Origin: an uncultured Granulosicoccaceae bacterium
GTDB taxonomy: Bacteria > Pseudomonadota > Gammaproteobacteria > Granulosicoccales > Granulosicoccaceae
NCBI GenBank assembly: GCA_937922675.1
Contig: CALAJN010000003.1
Span: forward strand, 62,001 to 126,000
Direction of reading: 5' to 3'
Length of the DNA stretch: 64,000 nt
The notes beneath the pieces were generated by a model. The model was given only the letters and a program-made list of their open reading frames with translations, was not told where the DNA came from and did not search any database. Made by a program: the position numbers and the translations under genes. This document shows positions 41,265 to 50,197 of this stretch, in pieces (position 1 is the first letter of the stretch; every line of letters begins with the position of its first letter).

Positions 41265-42429
41265 GCGCTTGTGTGTTTGAGTGCGCCGTGCCTCGCGTGT
41301 GCTCCATGGTCCGTGCTACCCAACGATGGAATACTGCGGTTGAGGCGTCCATCACAGGTGAGAAGTGTCCACCATCAAAGTGAATGCCCTGACGGCCACG
41401 TTGCATGCCCTCAACAACACTGACGTCTTCATCAAAGACCACACACCATAGCCTGAGATTTTCGCGACGCAGTGATTCGAAGCGGGGTTCTGTTGCGGCC
41501 TCTTCGGTATAGAACAGTCGCAGGTGCTCGAGGGTGCGGTCCTGTGCGGCGGGCTCCAGCACCATGGCATAGCAGTGATCGCGATGCACGCCCAATAGCA
41601 CGTTGGGAAACAGTGCAATGTATTCGCCCGCGGTATCCCAGGCGCTACCGATGCCATTGAAGTCCGGAAGGCGCATGCCTTGTGTATCAGCGAGTTGTCG
41701 GTATACACGGGTACCTTGACCGGAAAACGCCGGGTTATCGTCAATGTTGTAGTGATCGGCGAGCCTTGAGTAGGCGTTGAGGCCGGGGTGGATCCAGGGC
41801 AAGTGATAACTCTCGCAGAAATTCTCCACAGCGAGCTTCCAGTTGGTGCGGACATCGAGGGTTCTACTTGACTCGGTGCCAGAGAACACTGGCTGATTGA
41901 AATCGGACCATCGACCCTTCAGGGCCTCTGTTGCTTGATCAAAGGGTGGCGCTGTGCCCGAGATATTCGCGAACACGACGCCGAGAAATTCTGCAGCGGG
42001 AATACGTATCAGACCCAGATCGTTCAAGCGTATTGAATCGTGCGTGTTGCGCCCCGGGCCGCCCACATGAGGTGTGGCTTGCAGCTCGCCTGCAAGGTCG
42101 TAGCACCAGCTATGGTAGGGGCAACGGATGACACGACGAATGTGGGTGGCTTCGCTGACCAGAATCATGCCGCGATGCCGACAGGTGTTCTGAAAAAGGC
42201 CTAGCTCGCCGTCGTGGTCCCGCACAAGCAGCAGGGGCATACCGATGAAGTCAATCGGCTTGACGTCACCGGGCTGCGGCACATCACTGGTGAAACCTAT
42301 GCCCGCCCACTGATCAAACAGCAGTAGCTGGCGCTCAAGTTCATGGGTCGCCTGGTCCACGTAGTGTGTATTACCAAGACCGCGTTCGGGCGGAGTGCTC
42401 AAGCTGGGTGGGATTTCAGGGGCTCGCAT
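41242..42429 (-). CDS. Rieske-type aromatic ring-hydroxylating/N-demethylating oxygenase alpha subunit
   Basis: Rieske motif CRHRGMILVSEATHIRRVIRCPYHSWCYDLAG; mononuclear Fe site NWKLAVENFCESYHLPWIHPGL. Confidence 0.95.
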   Translation of the reverse strand: MRAPEIPPSLSTPPERGLGNTHYVDQATHELERQLLLFDQWAGIGFTSDVPQPGDVKPIDFIGMPLLLVRDHDGELGLFQNTCRHRGMILVSEATHIRRVIRCPYHSWCYDLAGELQATPHVGGPGRNTHDSIRLNDLGLIRIPAAEFLGVVFANISGTAPPFDQATEALKGRWSDFNQPVFSGTESSRTLDVRTNWKLAVENFCESYHLPWIHPGLNAYSRLADHYNIDDNPAFSGQGTRVYRQLADTQGMRLPDFNGIGSAWDTAGEYIALFPNVLLGVHRDHCYAMVLEPAAQDRTLEHLRLFYTEEAATEPRFESLRRENLRLWCVVFDEDVSVVEGMQRGRQGIHFDGGHFSPVMDASTAVFHRWVARTMEHTRGTAHSNTQALVDARSP

Positions 42430-42679
42430 GCGAGGTACTCAGCTGTGGCAGGTACGCGCAATCTACCGGCTGTATTGCAGCCGAATCAAGCAATCTCAGG
42501 GGCTTGTCAGCGCCGCGGGCGCTGTTGCGCCACTTTTGGTCGACATCAAGACAGCGGCGGCGGTTGAGCCAGGCCGGAGCCGATGAGTATCCCGATCCCG
42601 CAGGTCGGTCAATCCGAGTTGACAAAGGGCGTTTTTCAGAGCGAGACTGCTGTGCCGAACAACCGGCAGTGCGTGGGCA

Positions 42680-42946
42680 ATGGCAGGTGGTTGGTCGCGC
42701 GACGGCGCGGTGCAGGAGCAGATTGACGCGAGCATTGAGGATGCGGTGCAGTTGGCGCGCTCGCGTCTGGGGGTGGGCGACAGCGCCCACTTTTGCGAGC
42801 ATTGCGAGAAGTCCATACCGCAGGCTCGTCGAGCCGCGGTGCCCGGTGCGCGCTTGTGTGTCAATTGTCAGACGCTTGAGGATGGGCGCGATCAACAAGC
42901 CTCATCGATCAATCGTCGGGGCAGCAAGGACAGTCAGCTGCGCTAG
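42680..42946 (+). CDS. DksA/TraR C4-type zinc finger family protein
   Basis: FCEHCEKSIPQARRAAVPGARLCVNCQTLED (CxxC...CxxC). Confidence 0.88.
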   Translation: MAGGWSRDGAVQEQIDASIEDAVQLARSRLGVGDSAHFCEHCEKSIPQARRAAVPGARLCVNCQTLEDGRDQQASSINRRGSKDSQLR

Positions 42947-43098
42947 CAAAACCAACGACTGGCCGCATGGCAATTGGGACTGGCCATACGACGGCTGGCC
43001 TTGGACGAGCTCAGTGGGTACAGTGCGACGTCGATTGCCGAGTCCCGTTTGCGTCGCTGTGAAAGTTGCTTCTTCGACTGAGTTTTCTGCGGGGTCCC

Positions 43099-43665
43099 GT
43101 GCCTGAGATTCTAAAGCGCTATATCGGTTTCGTTGATGGACTGAACTACCGGGTCGGGCGCTTCAGCATGTACCTGATCTTCGTGATGATCGGTATCTTG
43201 TTGTGGTCATCTGTGTCCAAGACTTTTTTTCTGCCTTCCTTGTGGACACTGGAGATGGCCCAGTTCTCCATGGTCGCCTACTACCTGCTTGGCGGCGCCT
43301 ACTCCTTGCAGCTCGGCTCCAACGTACGCATGGACCTCCTCTATGGCAGCTGGTCTGTTCGCACCAAGGCCTGGGTTGATGCCTTCACGGTCTTGTTCCT
43401 GATTTTCTTCCTGGTGGTATTCCTGTACGGAGGTGTGGAAAGTACTGCTTACGCCTTTGAATACAATGAACGCAGCCCAACAGCCTGGCGACCCTACATG
43501 TGGCCGATCAAGGTGATCATGTGTCTCGGGGCCTTGCTCATGCTGTTGCAGGCCGTAGCAGAGCTGCTGCGTGATATCGCCACCCTCAGGGAGATTGAGC
43601 TTCCACCGCGGCGTGCCGAACAAGCCTTGCTCGACAAAGGGCTTGCTCAGGAGGTGAGTCAATGA
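43099..43665 (+). CDS. TRAP transporter small permease subunit (DctQ-like)
   Basis: 4-TM protein immediately upstream of DctM-like permease with ATGA overlap. GTG start preferred. Confidence 0.9.
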   Translation: MPEILKRYIGFVDGLNYRVGRFSMYLIFVMIGILLWSSVSKTFFLPSLWTLEMAQFSMVAYYLLGGAYSLQLGSNVRMDLLYGSWSVRTKAWVDAFTVLFLIFFLVVFLYGGVESTAYAFEYNERSPTAWRPYMWPIKVIMCLGALLMLLQAVAELLRDIATLREIELPPRRAEQALLDKGLAQEVSQ

Positions 43666-44984
43666 GTTATGAGCTCATCGCGCTGTTGATGTTCTCCTCG
43701 ATGATGCTGATGCTCTTGACCGGGCAGCGTGTGTTTGCGGCTATCGGAGCTGTAGGTGTCATCGCCGCGCTGGCCCTATACGGTACTGGCGGCTCTGACT
43801 TCGCGTTCTCGTCAGCTATCAAGCTGATGAAGTGGTACCCCCTGCTTACCCTGCCGATGTTCATCTTCATGGGTTATGTGTTGTCAGAATCAGGGCTTGC
43901 CGACGATCTCTATCGCATGTTCCATGTCTGGATGGGTGGCCTGAGTGGCGGGCTTGCCATTGGCACTATCGGTTTGATGGTGCTGGTGTCGGCCATGAAT
44001 GGTCTATCGGTTGCCGGCATGGCCATAGGCGCAACCATTGCCCTGCCGGAGCTTTTGCGGCGCGGCTACGACAAGCGCATGGTGACAGGCGTTGTGCAGG
44101 CCGGGTCCTCACTCGGCATTCTGGTGCCGCCTTCGGTTGTGCTGGTTCTCTACGCGATGATCGCGCGCCAGCCGGTCGGTCAGTTGTGGTTGGCAGGTGT
44201 TGTGCCCGGATTGCTGATGGCAGCCTTGTTTGTCATGTACATTGCGCTCAGGTGCAAATTGCAGCCAGAACTGGGCCCGCCGCTTGATGCGGCGTCGCGT
44301 GATGTACCGCGCGCCGAGAAATACCGGCTGTTGCTGGCGGGCTTGCTGCCGCTGCTCATCTTCGCGGCCATGATGGTGCCCTTTGTCAACGGCTGGACCA
44401 GTCTTGTTGAAAGCTCTGCGATCGGTGCGATGACTGCCTTGATTGCGGCCACGCTCAAGCGCCGCATGACAGCGCGCGTGTTCGAAAACTCTGTCAGGCA
44501 AACGCTCGGCATCAGCTGCATGTTCATGTGGATCATTCTTGCCGCGCTCTGCTTTGGCGCGGTGTTCGATGGTCTTGGAGCTGTGCGGGCAATTGAGGAT
44601 TTGTTCACTGAACGCCTGGGACTTTCACCCTGGACCATCCTCATTCTGATGCAACTGTCGTTCATTCTGATGGGCACCTTTCTGGATGACACGGCAATGC
44701 TTGTCATCGTCGCTCCTCTCTATGTGCCTCTGGTGCGTGCCATGGAGTTTGATCTGGTGTGGTATGGCGTGCTCTACACGATAACCACACAGATCGCTTA
44801 CATGACGCCGCCGTTCGGGTACAACCTGTTCTTGATGCGCGCGATGGCGCCAAAGGAAATATCGCTCGGAGATATCTATTCCTCCATACTCCCGTTCGTA
44901 ATGCTCATGATCATCGCGCTTGCTTTGGTCATGGCGTTTCCACATCTTGCCTTGTGGCTGCCTGAAACGGTTTATGGCAAGTGA
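43662..44984 (+). CDS. TRAP transporter large permease subunit (DctM-like)
   Basis: LPMFIFMGYVLSESGLADDLYRMFHVWMGGLSGGLAIGTI, GSSLGILVPPSVVLVLYAMI, GTFLDDTAMLVIVAPLYVPLV. Confidence 0.95.
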   Translation: MSYELIALLMFSSMMLMLLTGQRVFAAIGAVGVIAALALYGTGGSDFAFSSAIKLMKWYPLLTLPMFIFMGYVLSESGLADDLYRMFHVWMGGLSGGLAIGTIGLMVLVSAMNGLSVAGMAIGATIALPELLRRGYDKRMVTGVVQAGSSLGILVPPSVVLVLYAMIARQPVGQLWLAGVVPGLLMAALFVMYIALRCKLQPELGPPLDAASRDVPRAEKYRLLLAGLLPLLIFAAMMVPFVNGWTSLVESSAIGAMTALIAATLKRRMTARVFENSVRQTLGISCMFMWIILAALCFGAVFDGLGAVRAIEDLFTERLGLSPWTILILMQLSFILMGTFLDDTAMLVIVAPLYVPLVRAMEFDLVWYGVLYTITTQIAYMTPPFGYNLFLMRAMAPKEISLGDIYSSILPFVMLMIIALALVMAFPHLALWLPETVYGK

Positions 44985-45029
44985 CGTAAACCACTTTTTC
45001 ATTCCTCGACTACCGACAGGAGCACGACG

Positions 45030-46112
45030 ATGACTGATGACACTCGCAAGACCTCCCGTAAACAGCGGCGCGATTTTCTCGCCAAGGGCACAGCAGCTGT
45101 CGGCGGTGCAGCTGTCGGTACGGGCACCATTTTGCATGCGCCAGCCATTCACGCACAGGACACGGTCAAGCTGCGCATGCAAACCTATGCGGGGGCTGCA
45201 CTCGGCGAGCATGTGGTAAAGCCTGCCGTTGATGCGTTTAACAAGGCGGCTAACGGGCAGGCTGAGATCGAGTTGTTTTACGCGGATCAGCTGGTACCGA
45301 CAGGTGAGCTGTTCCGTGCCCTGCAGAAAGGCACTATTGATCTGGTGCAATCCGATGATGACTCTATGGCGTCACCGACCGAGGTCACCGTGTTTGGCGG
45401 CTACTTCCCCTTTGCGAGCCGCTATTCACTGGATGTGCCTGTCTTGTTCAATCAGTATGGCCTGGCAGAGATCTGGGACGCCGAGTACGCCAAGGTGGGT
45501 GTCAAACATATCTCTGCGGGTGCCTGGGACCCGTGCCACTTCGCCACCAAGGACCCGATCAACTCGCTTGAGGATCTCAAGGGCAAGCGCGTGTTTACCT
45601 TCCCGACTGCCGGACGTTTTCTGTCCCAATTTGGTGTGGTGCCGGTTACTCTGCCTTGGGAGGACATCGAGGTGGCTGTGCAGACCGGAGAGCTCGATGG
45701 TGTGGCCTGGTCCGGCATTACCGAGGACTACACCGTTGGGTGGGCGGATGTGACTGACTACTTCCTGACCAACAATATTTCTGGTGCCTGGGCGGGCAGC
45801 TTTTTCGCCAATATGGATGTGTGGAACGAGCTGCCTGATCATTTGAAAACACTGCTGCAACTCGCTATGGACAGCTCCCACTATTACCGGCAGTGGTGGT
45901 ATTGGGGTGGCGAGGCTTCCTTGCGCGTCAACGGCGAGAAGATGCAGCTGACTACCATTCCGGACGAGGAGTGGGCAACGGTAGAGGCGGCCGCCGTGAA
46001 ATTCTGGGACGAGATCGCCGCGGAGTCCGAGATCAAGGCGCAGGTGGTTGAGATCTTTCGCAAGTACAACGAAGACATGCAAAAGGCCGGTCGACCTTAC
46101 CGCTATGGCTGA
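45030..46112 (+). CDS. TRAP transporter substrate-binding protein (DctP family), Tat-type signal peptide
   Basis: KQRRDFLAKGTAAVGGAAVGTGTILHAPAIHAQ twin-arginine signal; DLKGKRVFTFPTAGRFLSQFGVVPVTLPWEDIEVAVQTGELDGVAWSG. SD-like AGGAG upstream. Confidence 0.93.
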   Translation: MTDDTRKTSRKQRRDFLAKGTAAVGGAAVGTGTILHAPAIHAQDTVKLRMQTYAGAALGEHVVKPAVDAFNKAANGQAEIELFYADQLVPTGELFRALQKGTIDLVQSDDDSMASPTEVTVFGGYFPFASRYSLDVPVLFNQYGLAEIWDAEYAKVGVKHISAGAWDPCHFATKDPINSLEDLKGKRVFTFPTAGRFLSQFGVVPVTLPWEDIEVAVQTGELDGVAWSGITEDYTVGWADVTDYFLTNNISGAWAGSFFANMDVWNELPDHLKTLLQLAMDSSHYYRQWWYWGGEASLRVNGEKMQLTTIPDEEWATVEAAAVKFWDEIAAESEIKAQVVEIFRKYNEDMQKAGRPYRYG

Positions 46113-46193
46113 TTGATCCATCACTATTGACAAGGCAAGGGGCGGTCGGATTGTCGGCCGCCCGTTCTTACGGGCAAGCATCTAACGACATTC

Positions 46194-47561
46194 ATGCGTG
46201 GACACTTGAGTTTTGAGCAGCTGCGTACAGCCGTCGATGACGGCAGTATCGATACCGTAGCGGCGGTCCTTGTCGATATGCAGGGCCGTCTGATGGGCAA
46301 GCGCTTTCATGCCCGGCATTTCGTCCATTCCGCCTTTGAGGAGACGCATTGTTGCGACTACCTGTTGGCAACAGACCTTGAGATGGCTACACCGGATGGC
46401 TACGCGTCCTCCAGTTGGCAGGCAGGCTATGGCGACTACATCATGAAGCCTGATCTGGACACTATTCGTGTCACTCCCTGGGCTGAAGGTGCAGCTCTGG
46501 TGCTCTGTGATGTACTTGATCACCACACCCATGCGCCGGTCGCGCATTCGCCGCGTCAAATGTTGAAGCGCCAGCTGGAACGCCTCGCAGAGCGCGGCTA
46601 TCAGTGCGCAGCTGCGACCGAGCTTGAGTTTTTTCTGTTCGATGAGAGCTATGCCGAGGCGCGCGCCAAGGACTATCAGAACCTGAGTGTGTCCAGCGCC
46701 TACAACGAGGATTACCATCTCTTTCAGACCGCCAAGGAAGAGCATGTAATGCGTGCCATTCGCAATGAGCTCTACGCGGCGGGTATTCCTGTTGAAAACA
46801 CCAAGGGCGAAGCTGAAGCCGGGCAGGCCGAACTCAATATTCGTTATGCCGAGATGTCGGTGACAGCGGATATGCACGCCGTTGCCAAGCACGCGGTCAA
46901 GGAGATCGCCTGGCGCGAGGGGCGCAGTGTGACCTTCCTTGCCAAGACCGGCGCCAACATCGTTGGCTCATCGAGTCATGTGCACTTGTCGTTGCGAGAC
47001 GAGAACAATACGCCGGTTTTTCACGATAGTGATGCAGCGCATGGGATGTCTACAGTAATGCGGCACGCACTGGCCGGGCAGCTTGCCCATGCAGCAGACA
47101 TCACCTGCTTTCTTGCGCCCTATGTAAATTCCTACAAGCGGTTTGCGCCAGGTACCTTTGCGCCGACCAAAGCTGTGTGGTCCCTTGACAACCGTACGTC
47201 AGGGTTCAGAATTTGCGGCGCCGATACGCCTGCCGTTCGTATCGAGTGTCGCATCGGTGGCGTTGACCTGAATCCCTATCTGGCATTTTCAGCATTGGTG
47301 GCAGCAACTATCGCGGGTCTGGACGCGGGTAACGAGCCGCCTTTTGCCTGTGAAGGCGATGCCTATGCGGCGGGCGAGGCACCAGAGATACCGCGTAACC
47401 TGCGTGACGCAACCGATGCTTTGCGTAACTCAAGCATGCTGCGCGACGCACTCGGTAGTGAGGTTGTTGATCACTACGTACGGTGTGCCGAGGTTGAGCA
47501 GGAGGACTTTGACAAGGCGGTGACCGACTATGAAATACGCCGGGGTTTCGAGCGCTGCTGA
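46194..47561 (+). CDS. Glutamine synthetase family protein (GlnT/GlnA-like gamma-glutamyl ligase)
   Basis: AATELEFFLFDESY, ENTKGEAEAGQAELNIRYAEM, FLAKTGANIVGSSSHVHLSL, RFAPGTFAPTKAVWSLDNRTSGFRI. Confidence 0.92.
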   Translation: MRGHLSFEQLRTAVDDGSIDTVAAVLVDMQGRLMGKRFHARHFVHSAFEETHCCDYLLATDLEMATPDGYASSSWQAGYGDYIMKPDLDTIRVTPWAEGAALVLCDVLDHHTHAPVAHSPRQMLKRQLERLAERGYQCAAATELEFFLFDESYAEARAKDYQNLSVSSAYNEDYHLFQTAKEEHVMRAIRNELYAAGIPVENTKGEAEAGQAELNIRYAEMSVTADMHAVAKHAVKEIAWREGRSVTFLAKTGANIVGSSSHVHLSLRDENNTPVFHDSDAAHGMSTVMRHALAGQLAHAADITCFLAPYVNSYKRFAPGTFAPTKAVWSLDNRTSGFRICGADTPAVRIECRIGGVDLNPYLAFSALVAATIAGLDAGNEPPFACEGDAYAAGEAPEIPRNLRDATDALRNSSMLRDALGSEVVDHYVRCAEVEQEDFDKAVTDYEIRRGFERC

Positions 47562-48940
47562 TGAGTACTCTGACCTGCACGTCACCTGTCGATGGCAGTA
47601 CCTTTGCCATCCGTGAAAGCCTGACACTTGCGGCGGCTCGTGCCGCAGTAGAAAACGCCCGTAACGCACATAGAGATTGGTCACAACAGTCGCTGGCCTA
47701 TCGGCGTGAACGCGTGCTACAGGCGATCGCACTGCTTGGCGCGATGAATGACGAGATTGTTGTCGAGTTGGCGCATCAGATGGGTAGACCTGTTCGTTAT
47801 GGCGGCGAATTTGGTGGTGTCAAGGAGCGTAGCGATGCAATGGCCGGCATGGCTGAAGAGGCACTCGCACCCTTGATTGTTGAGTCCTCCGCGGCGTTTG
47901 AGCGGCGTATCGAGCGCGAGCCGCAAGGAGTTGTATTGGTTGTCGCTCCCTGGAACTACCCCTACATGACGGCAATCAACACGATCGTGCCAGCCTTGAT
48001 CGCGGGTAACAGCGTAGTGCTCAAGCACGCCACTCAGACCTTGCTGGTCGGGGAGCGGCTGCAGCAGGCCTTCGATGCGGCCGGACTACCTGCAGGTGTT
48101 TTCACAAACCTGTTTCTGGATCATCAGATCACGGCTGAATTGATCCGTGAGCGAAGCTTTGGATTTGTGAATTTCACAGGCTCGGTGACAGGAGGGCAGG
48201 CTATCGAGCGCGCAGCGCTTGGTACCTTTACAAGTATCGGGCTGGAGCTTGGTGGCAAGGACCCGGGTTATGTCGCCGAAGATGCTGATCTGGATGCGGC
48301 CGTTGATACGCTGATTGATGGTGCCATGTTCAATGCCGGGCAATGTTGTTGTGGAATCGAGCGTATCTATGTCCATCGCTCATTGTTCGATTCCTTCGTC
48401 GAGAAATCTGTAGCTATCGTCTCGGGGTATGTACTGGGTAATCCTCTGGACGCCAACACCACGCTCGGACCGATGGCGCATACCCGCTTTGCGCAAACCG
48501 TACGCGAGCAGACGGCGCAAGCGATCGCTTCGGGCGCAACCGGACTTATCGATGCAAGCGCATATGCAGATAATGGCGGTGCCTATCTTGCACCTCAGAT
48601 TCTTGTTGATGTAAATCACAGCATGCGGGTCATGCGCGAGGAAAGTTTTGGCCCTGTTGTCGGCATCATGGCAGTGGACTCGGATGAGCAGGCGATAGAG
48701 CTGATGAATGACAGCTCTTTTGGTCTGACGGCATCGCTCTGGACTCAGGATGCCGAACGCGCGGCCCGTATCGGGCGCGAGATACACACTGGCACAGTGT
48801 TCATGAATCGCTGCGATTATCTGGATCCGCAGTTGTGCTGGACCGGGTGCAAGGACACTGGGCGCGGTGCCGGACTGTCAGTGCTCGGTTATCACTCGGT
48901 GACTCGGCCCAAGTCCTATCATCTGAAGAAGGTTTTGTAA
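47561..48940 (+). CDS. Aldehyde dehydrogenase family protein
   Basis: VVAPWNYPYMTAINTIVPALIAGNSVVLKHA, NFTGSVTGG, LELGGKDPGYV, FNAGQCCCGIERIYV; start overlaps stop of GS-like gene. Confidence 0.94.
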   Translation: MSTLTCTSPVDGSTFAIRESLTLAAARAAVENARNAHRDWSQQSLAYRRERVLQAIALLGAMNDEIVVELAHQMGRPVRYGGEFGGVKERSDAMAGMAEEALAPLIVESSAAFERRIEREPQGVVLVVAPWNYPYMTAINTIVPALIAGNSVVLKHATQTLLVGERLQQAFDAAGLPAGVFTNLFLDHQITAELIRERSFGFVNFTGSVTGGQAIERAALGTFTSIGLELGGKDPGYVAEDADLDAAVDTLIDGAMFNAGQCCCGIERIYVHRSLFDSFVEKSVAIVSGYVLGNPLDANTTLGPMAHTRFAQTVREQTAQAIASGATGLIDASAYADNGGAYLAPQILVDVNHSMRVMREESFGPVVGIMAVDSDEQAIELMNDSSFGLTASLWTQDAERAARIGREIHTGTVFMNRCDYLDPQLCWTGCKDTGRGAGLSVLGYHSVTRPKSYHLKKVL

Positions 48941-48962
48941 CTTCTTGCACGAGTCTCACTCC

Positions 48963-50120
48963 ATGAATCTTGTCGGCAACTGGAATTACCCCACACCCAT
49001 TCGCTTTGGTGCTGGCAGGATCAGTGAGCTCGCCGATGCGTGCCGCACACTGGGTATGCGACGCCCGCTGCTGGTCACGGACAAGGGGCTTGCGACGCTG
49101 CCGATTACACAAGCGGCAGCCTCTTTGTTGGTGAATGCGGGACTCGCTGAGAACAGTGACGCAGCGGTGTTCTCGGATGTGGACCCTAATCCCAATGGTG
49201 CCAACCTCGATGACGGTCTTGCACGTTACCGAGAGGGGCAGCACGATGGCGTGGTGGCATTTGGTGGCGGCTCGGGCCTTGATCTTGGCAAGGCCATTGC
49301 CTTCATGGCGCGCCAGGTTCGGCCGGTCTGGGATTTTGAGGACATTGATGACTGGTGGACTCGAGCTGATACCGATGGTATCGACCCCATCGTTGCCGTG
49401 CCGACGACTGCGGGCACCGGCAGTGAAGTGGGCCGCGCCTCGGTGCTGACCAATTCAGACACCTATGAGAAGAAAATCATCTTCCACCCCAAGATGCTGC
49501 CTGGTGTTGTCATCGCTGATCCCGAGTTGACGGTAGGTATGCCTGCAGCGATTACCGCGGGCACAGGCATGGATGCTTTTGCCCACTGCCTGGAGGCCTA
49601 CTGCTCACCTCACTATCACCCCATGAGCCAGGGCATAGCACTCGAAGGCTTGCGTCTGGTCAACGAATACCTCCCGCGAGCCTATGCCGAGGGCGGTGAT
49701 ATCGAAGCGCGTACACAGATGTTGAGTGCAGCTGCCATGGGTGCCACCGCTTTCCAGAAAGGTCTGGGTGCCATACATGCGTTGTCTCATCCAATCGGGG
49801 CAGTCCATCACACACACCATGGAACGACCAATGCTGTCGTCATGCGGCCAGTGCTGGACTTCAATCGGAGTGCCATAGAAGAGCGTCTTGCAGCGGCGGC
49901 ACGCTATTTGGGTATAGGCAGTGACTTTGATGCGTTCGTGGCTCGTGTGGTCGAGCTCAATACGCTGCTCGCAATACCTGCCAACCTGACAGCCCTGGGT
50001 GTCACCGACCCGGACATCGATGCGCTTGTGGCCTCCGCCTTGACCGATCCGAGCGTCGGTGGAAATCCGGTTCCGATGACCGAACACAACACGCGAGAAC
50101 TACTGGAGCGTTGTCTGTAG
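48963..50120 (+). CDS. Iron-containing alcohol dehydrogenase
   Basis: FGAGRISELADACRTLGMRRPLLVTDKGL, GGGSGLDLGKAIAF, VPTTAGTGSEVGRASV, GTGMDAFAHCLEAY, HALSHPIGAVHHTHHGTTNAVVM. Confidence 0.95.
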   Translation: MNLVGNWNYPTPIRFGAGRISELADACRTLGMRRPLLVTDKGLATLPITQAAASLLVNAGLAENSDAAVFSDVDPNPNGANLDDGLARYREGQHDGVVAFGGGSGLDLGKAIAFMARQVRPVWDFEDIDDWWTRADTDGIDPIVAVPTTAGTGSEVGRASVLTNSDTYEKKIIFHPKMLPGVVIADPELTVGMPAAITAGTGMDAFAHCLEAYCSPHYHPMSQGIALEGLRLVNEYLPRAYAEGGDIEARTQMLSAAAMGATAFQKGLGAIHALSHPIGAVHHTHHGTTNAVVMRPVLDFNRSAIEERLAAAARYLGIGSDFDAFVARVVELNTLLAIPANLTALGVTDPDIDALVASALTDPSVGGNPVPMTEHNTRELLERCL

Positions 50121-50197
50121 AGGCGCGGCCGGCCACGTCAGTGGGTCCATCAACTGACCTGGCGGCTAACGGGGCAGTCCGGCGAGAAGCTTGAGAG

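Noticed and set aside
42366-43106. 246-aa + strand ORF
   Set aside because: Overlaps the better supported DksA/TraR zinc-finger gene and the start of dctQ; Arg/Ser-rich non-coding translation.
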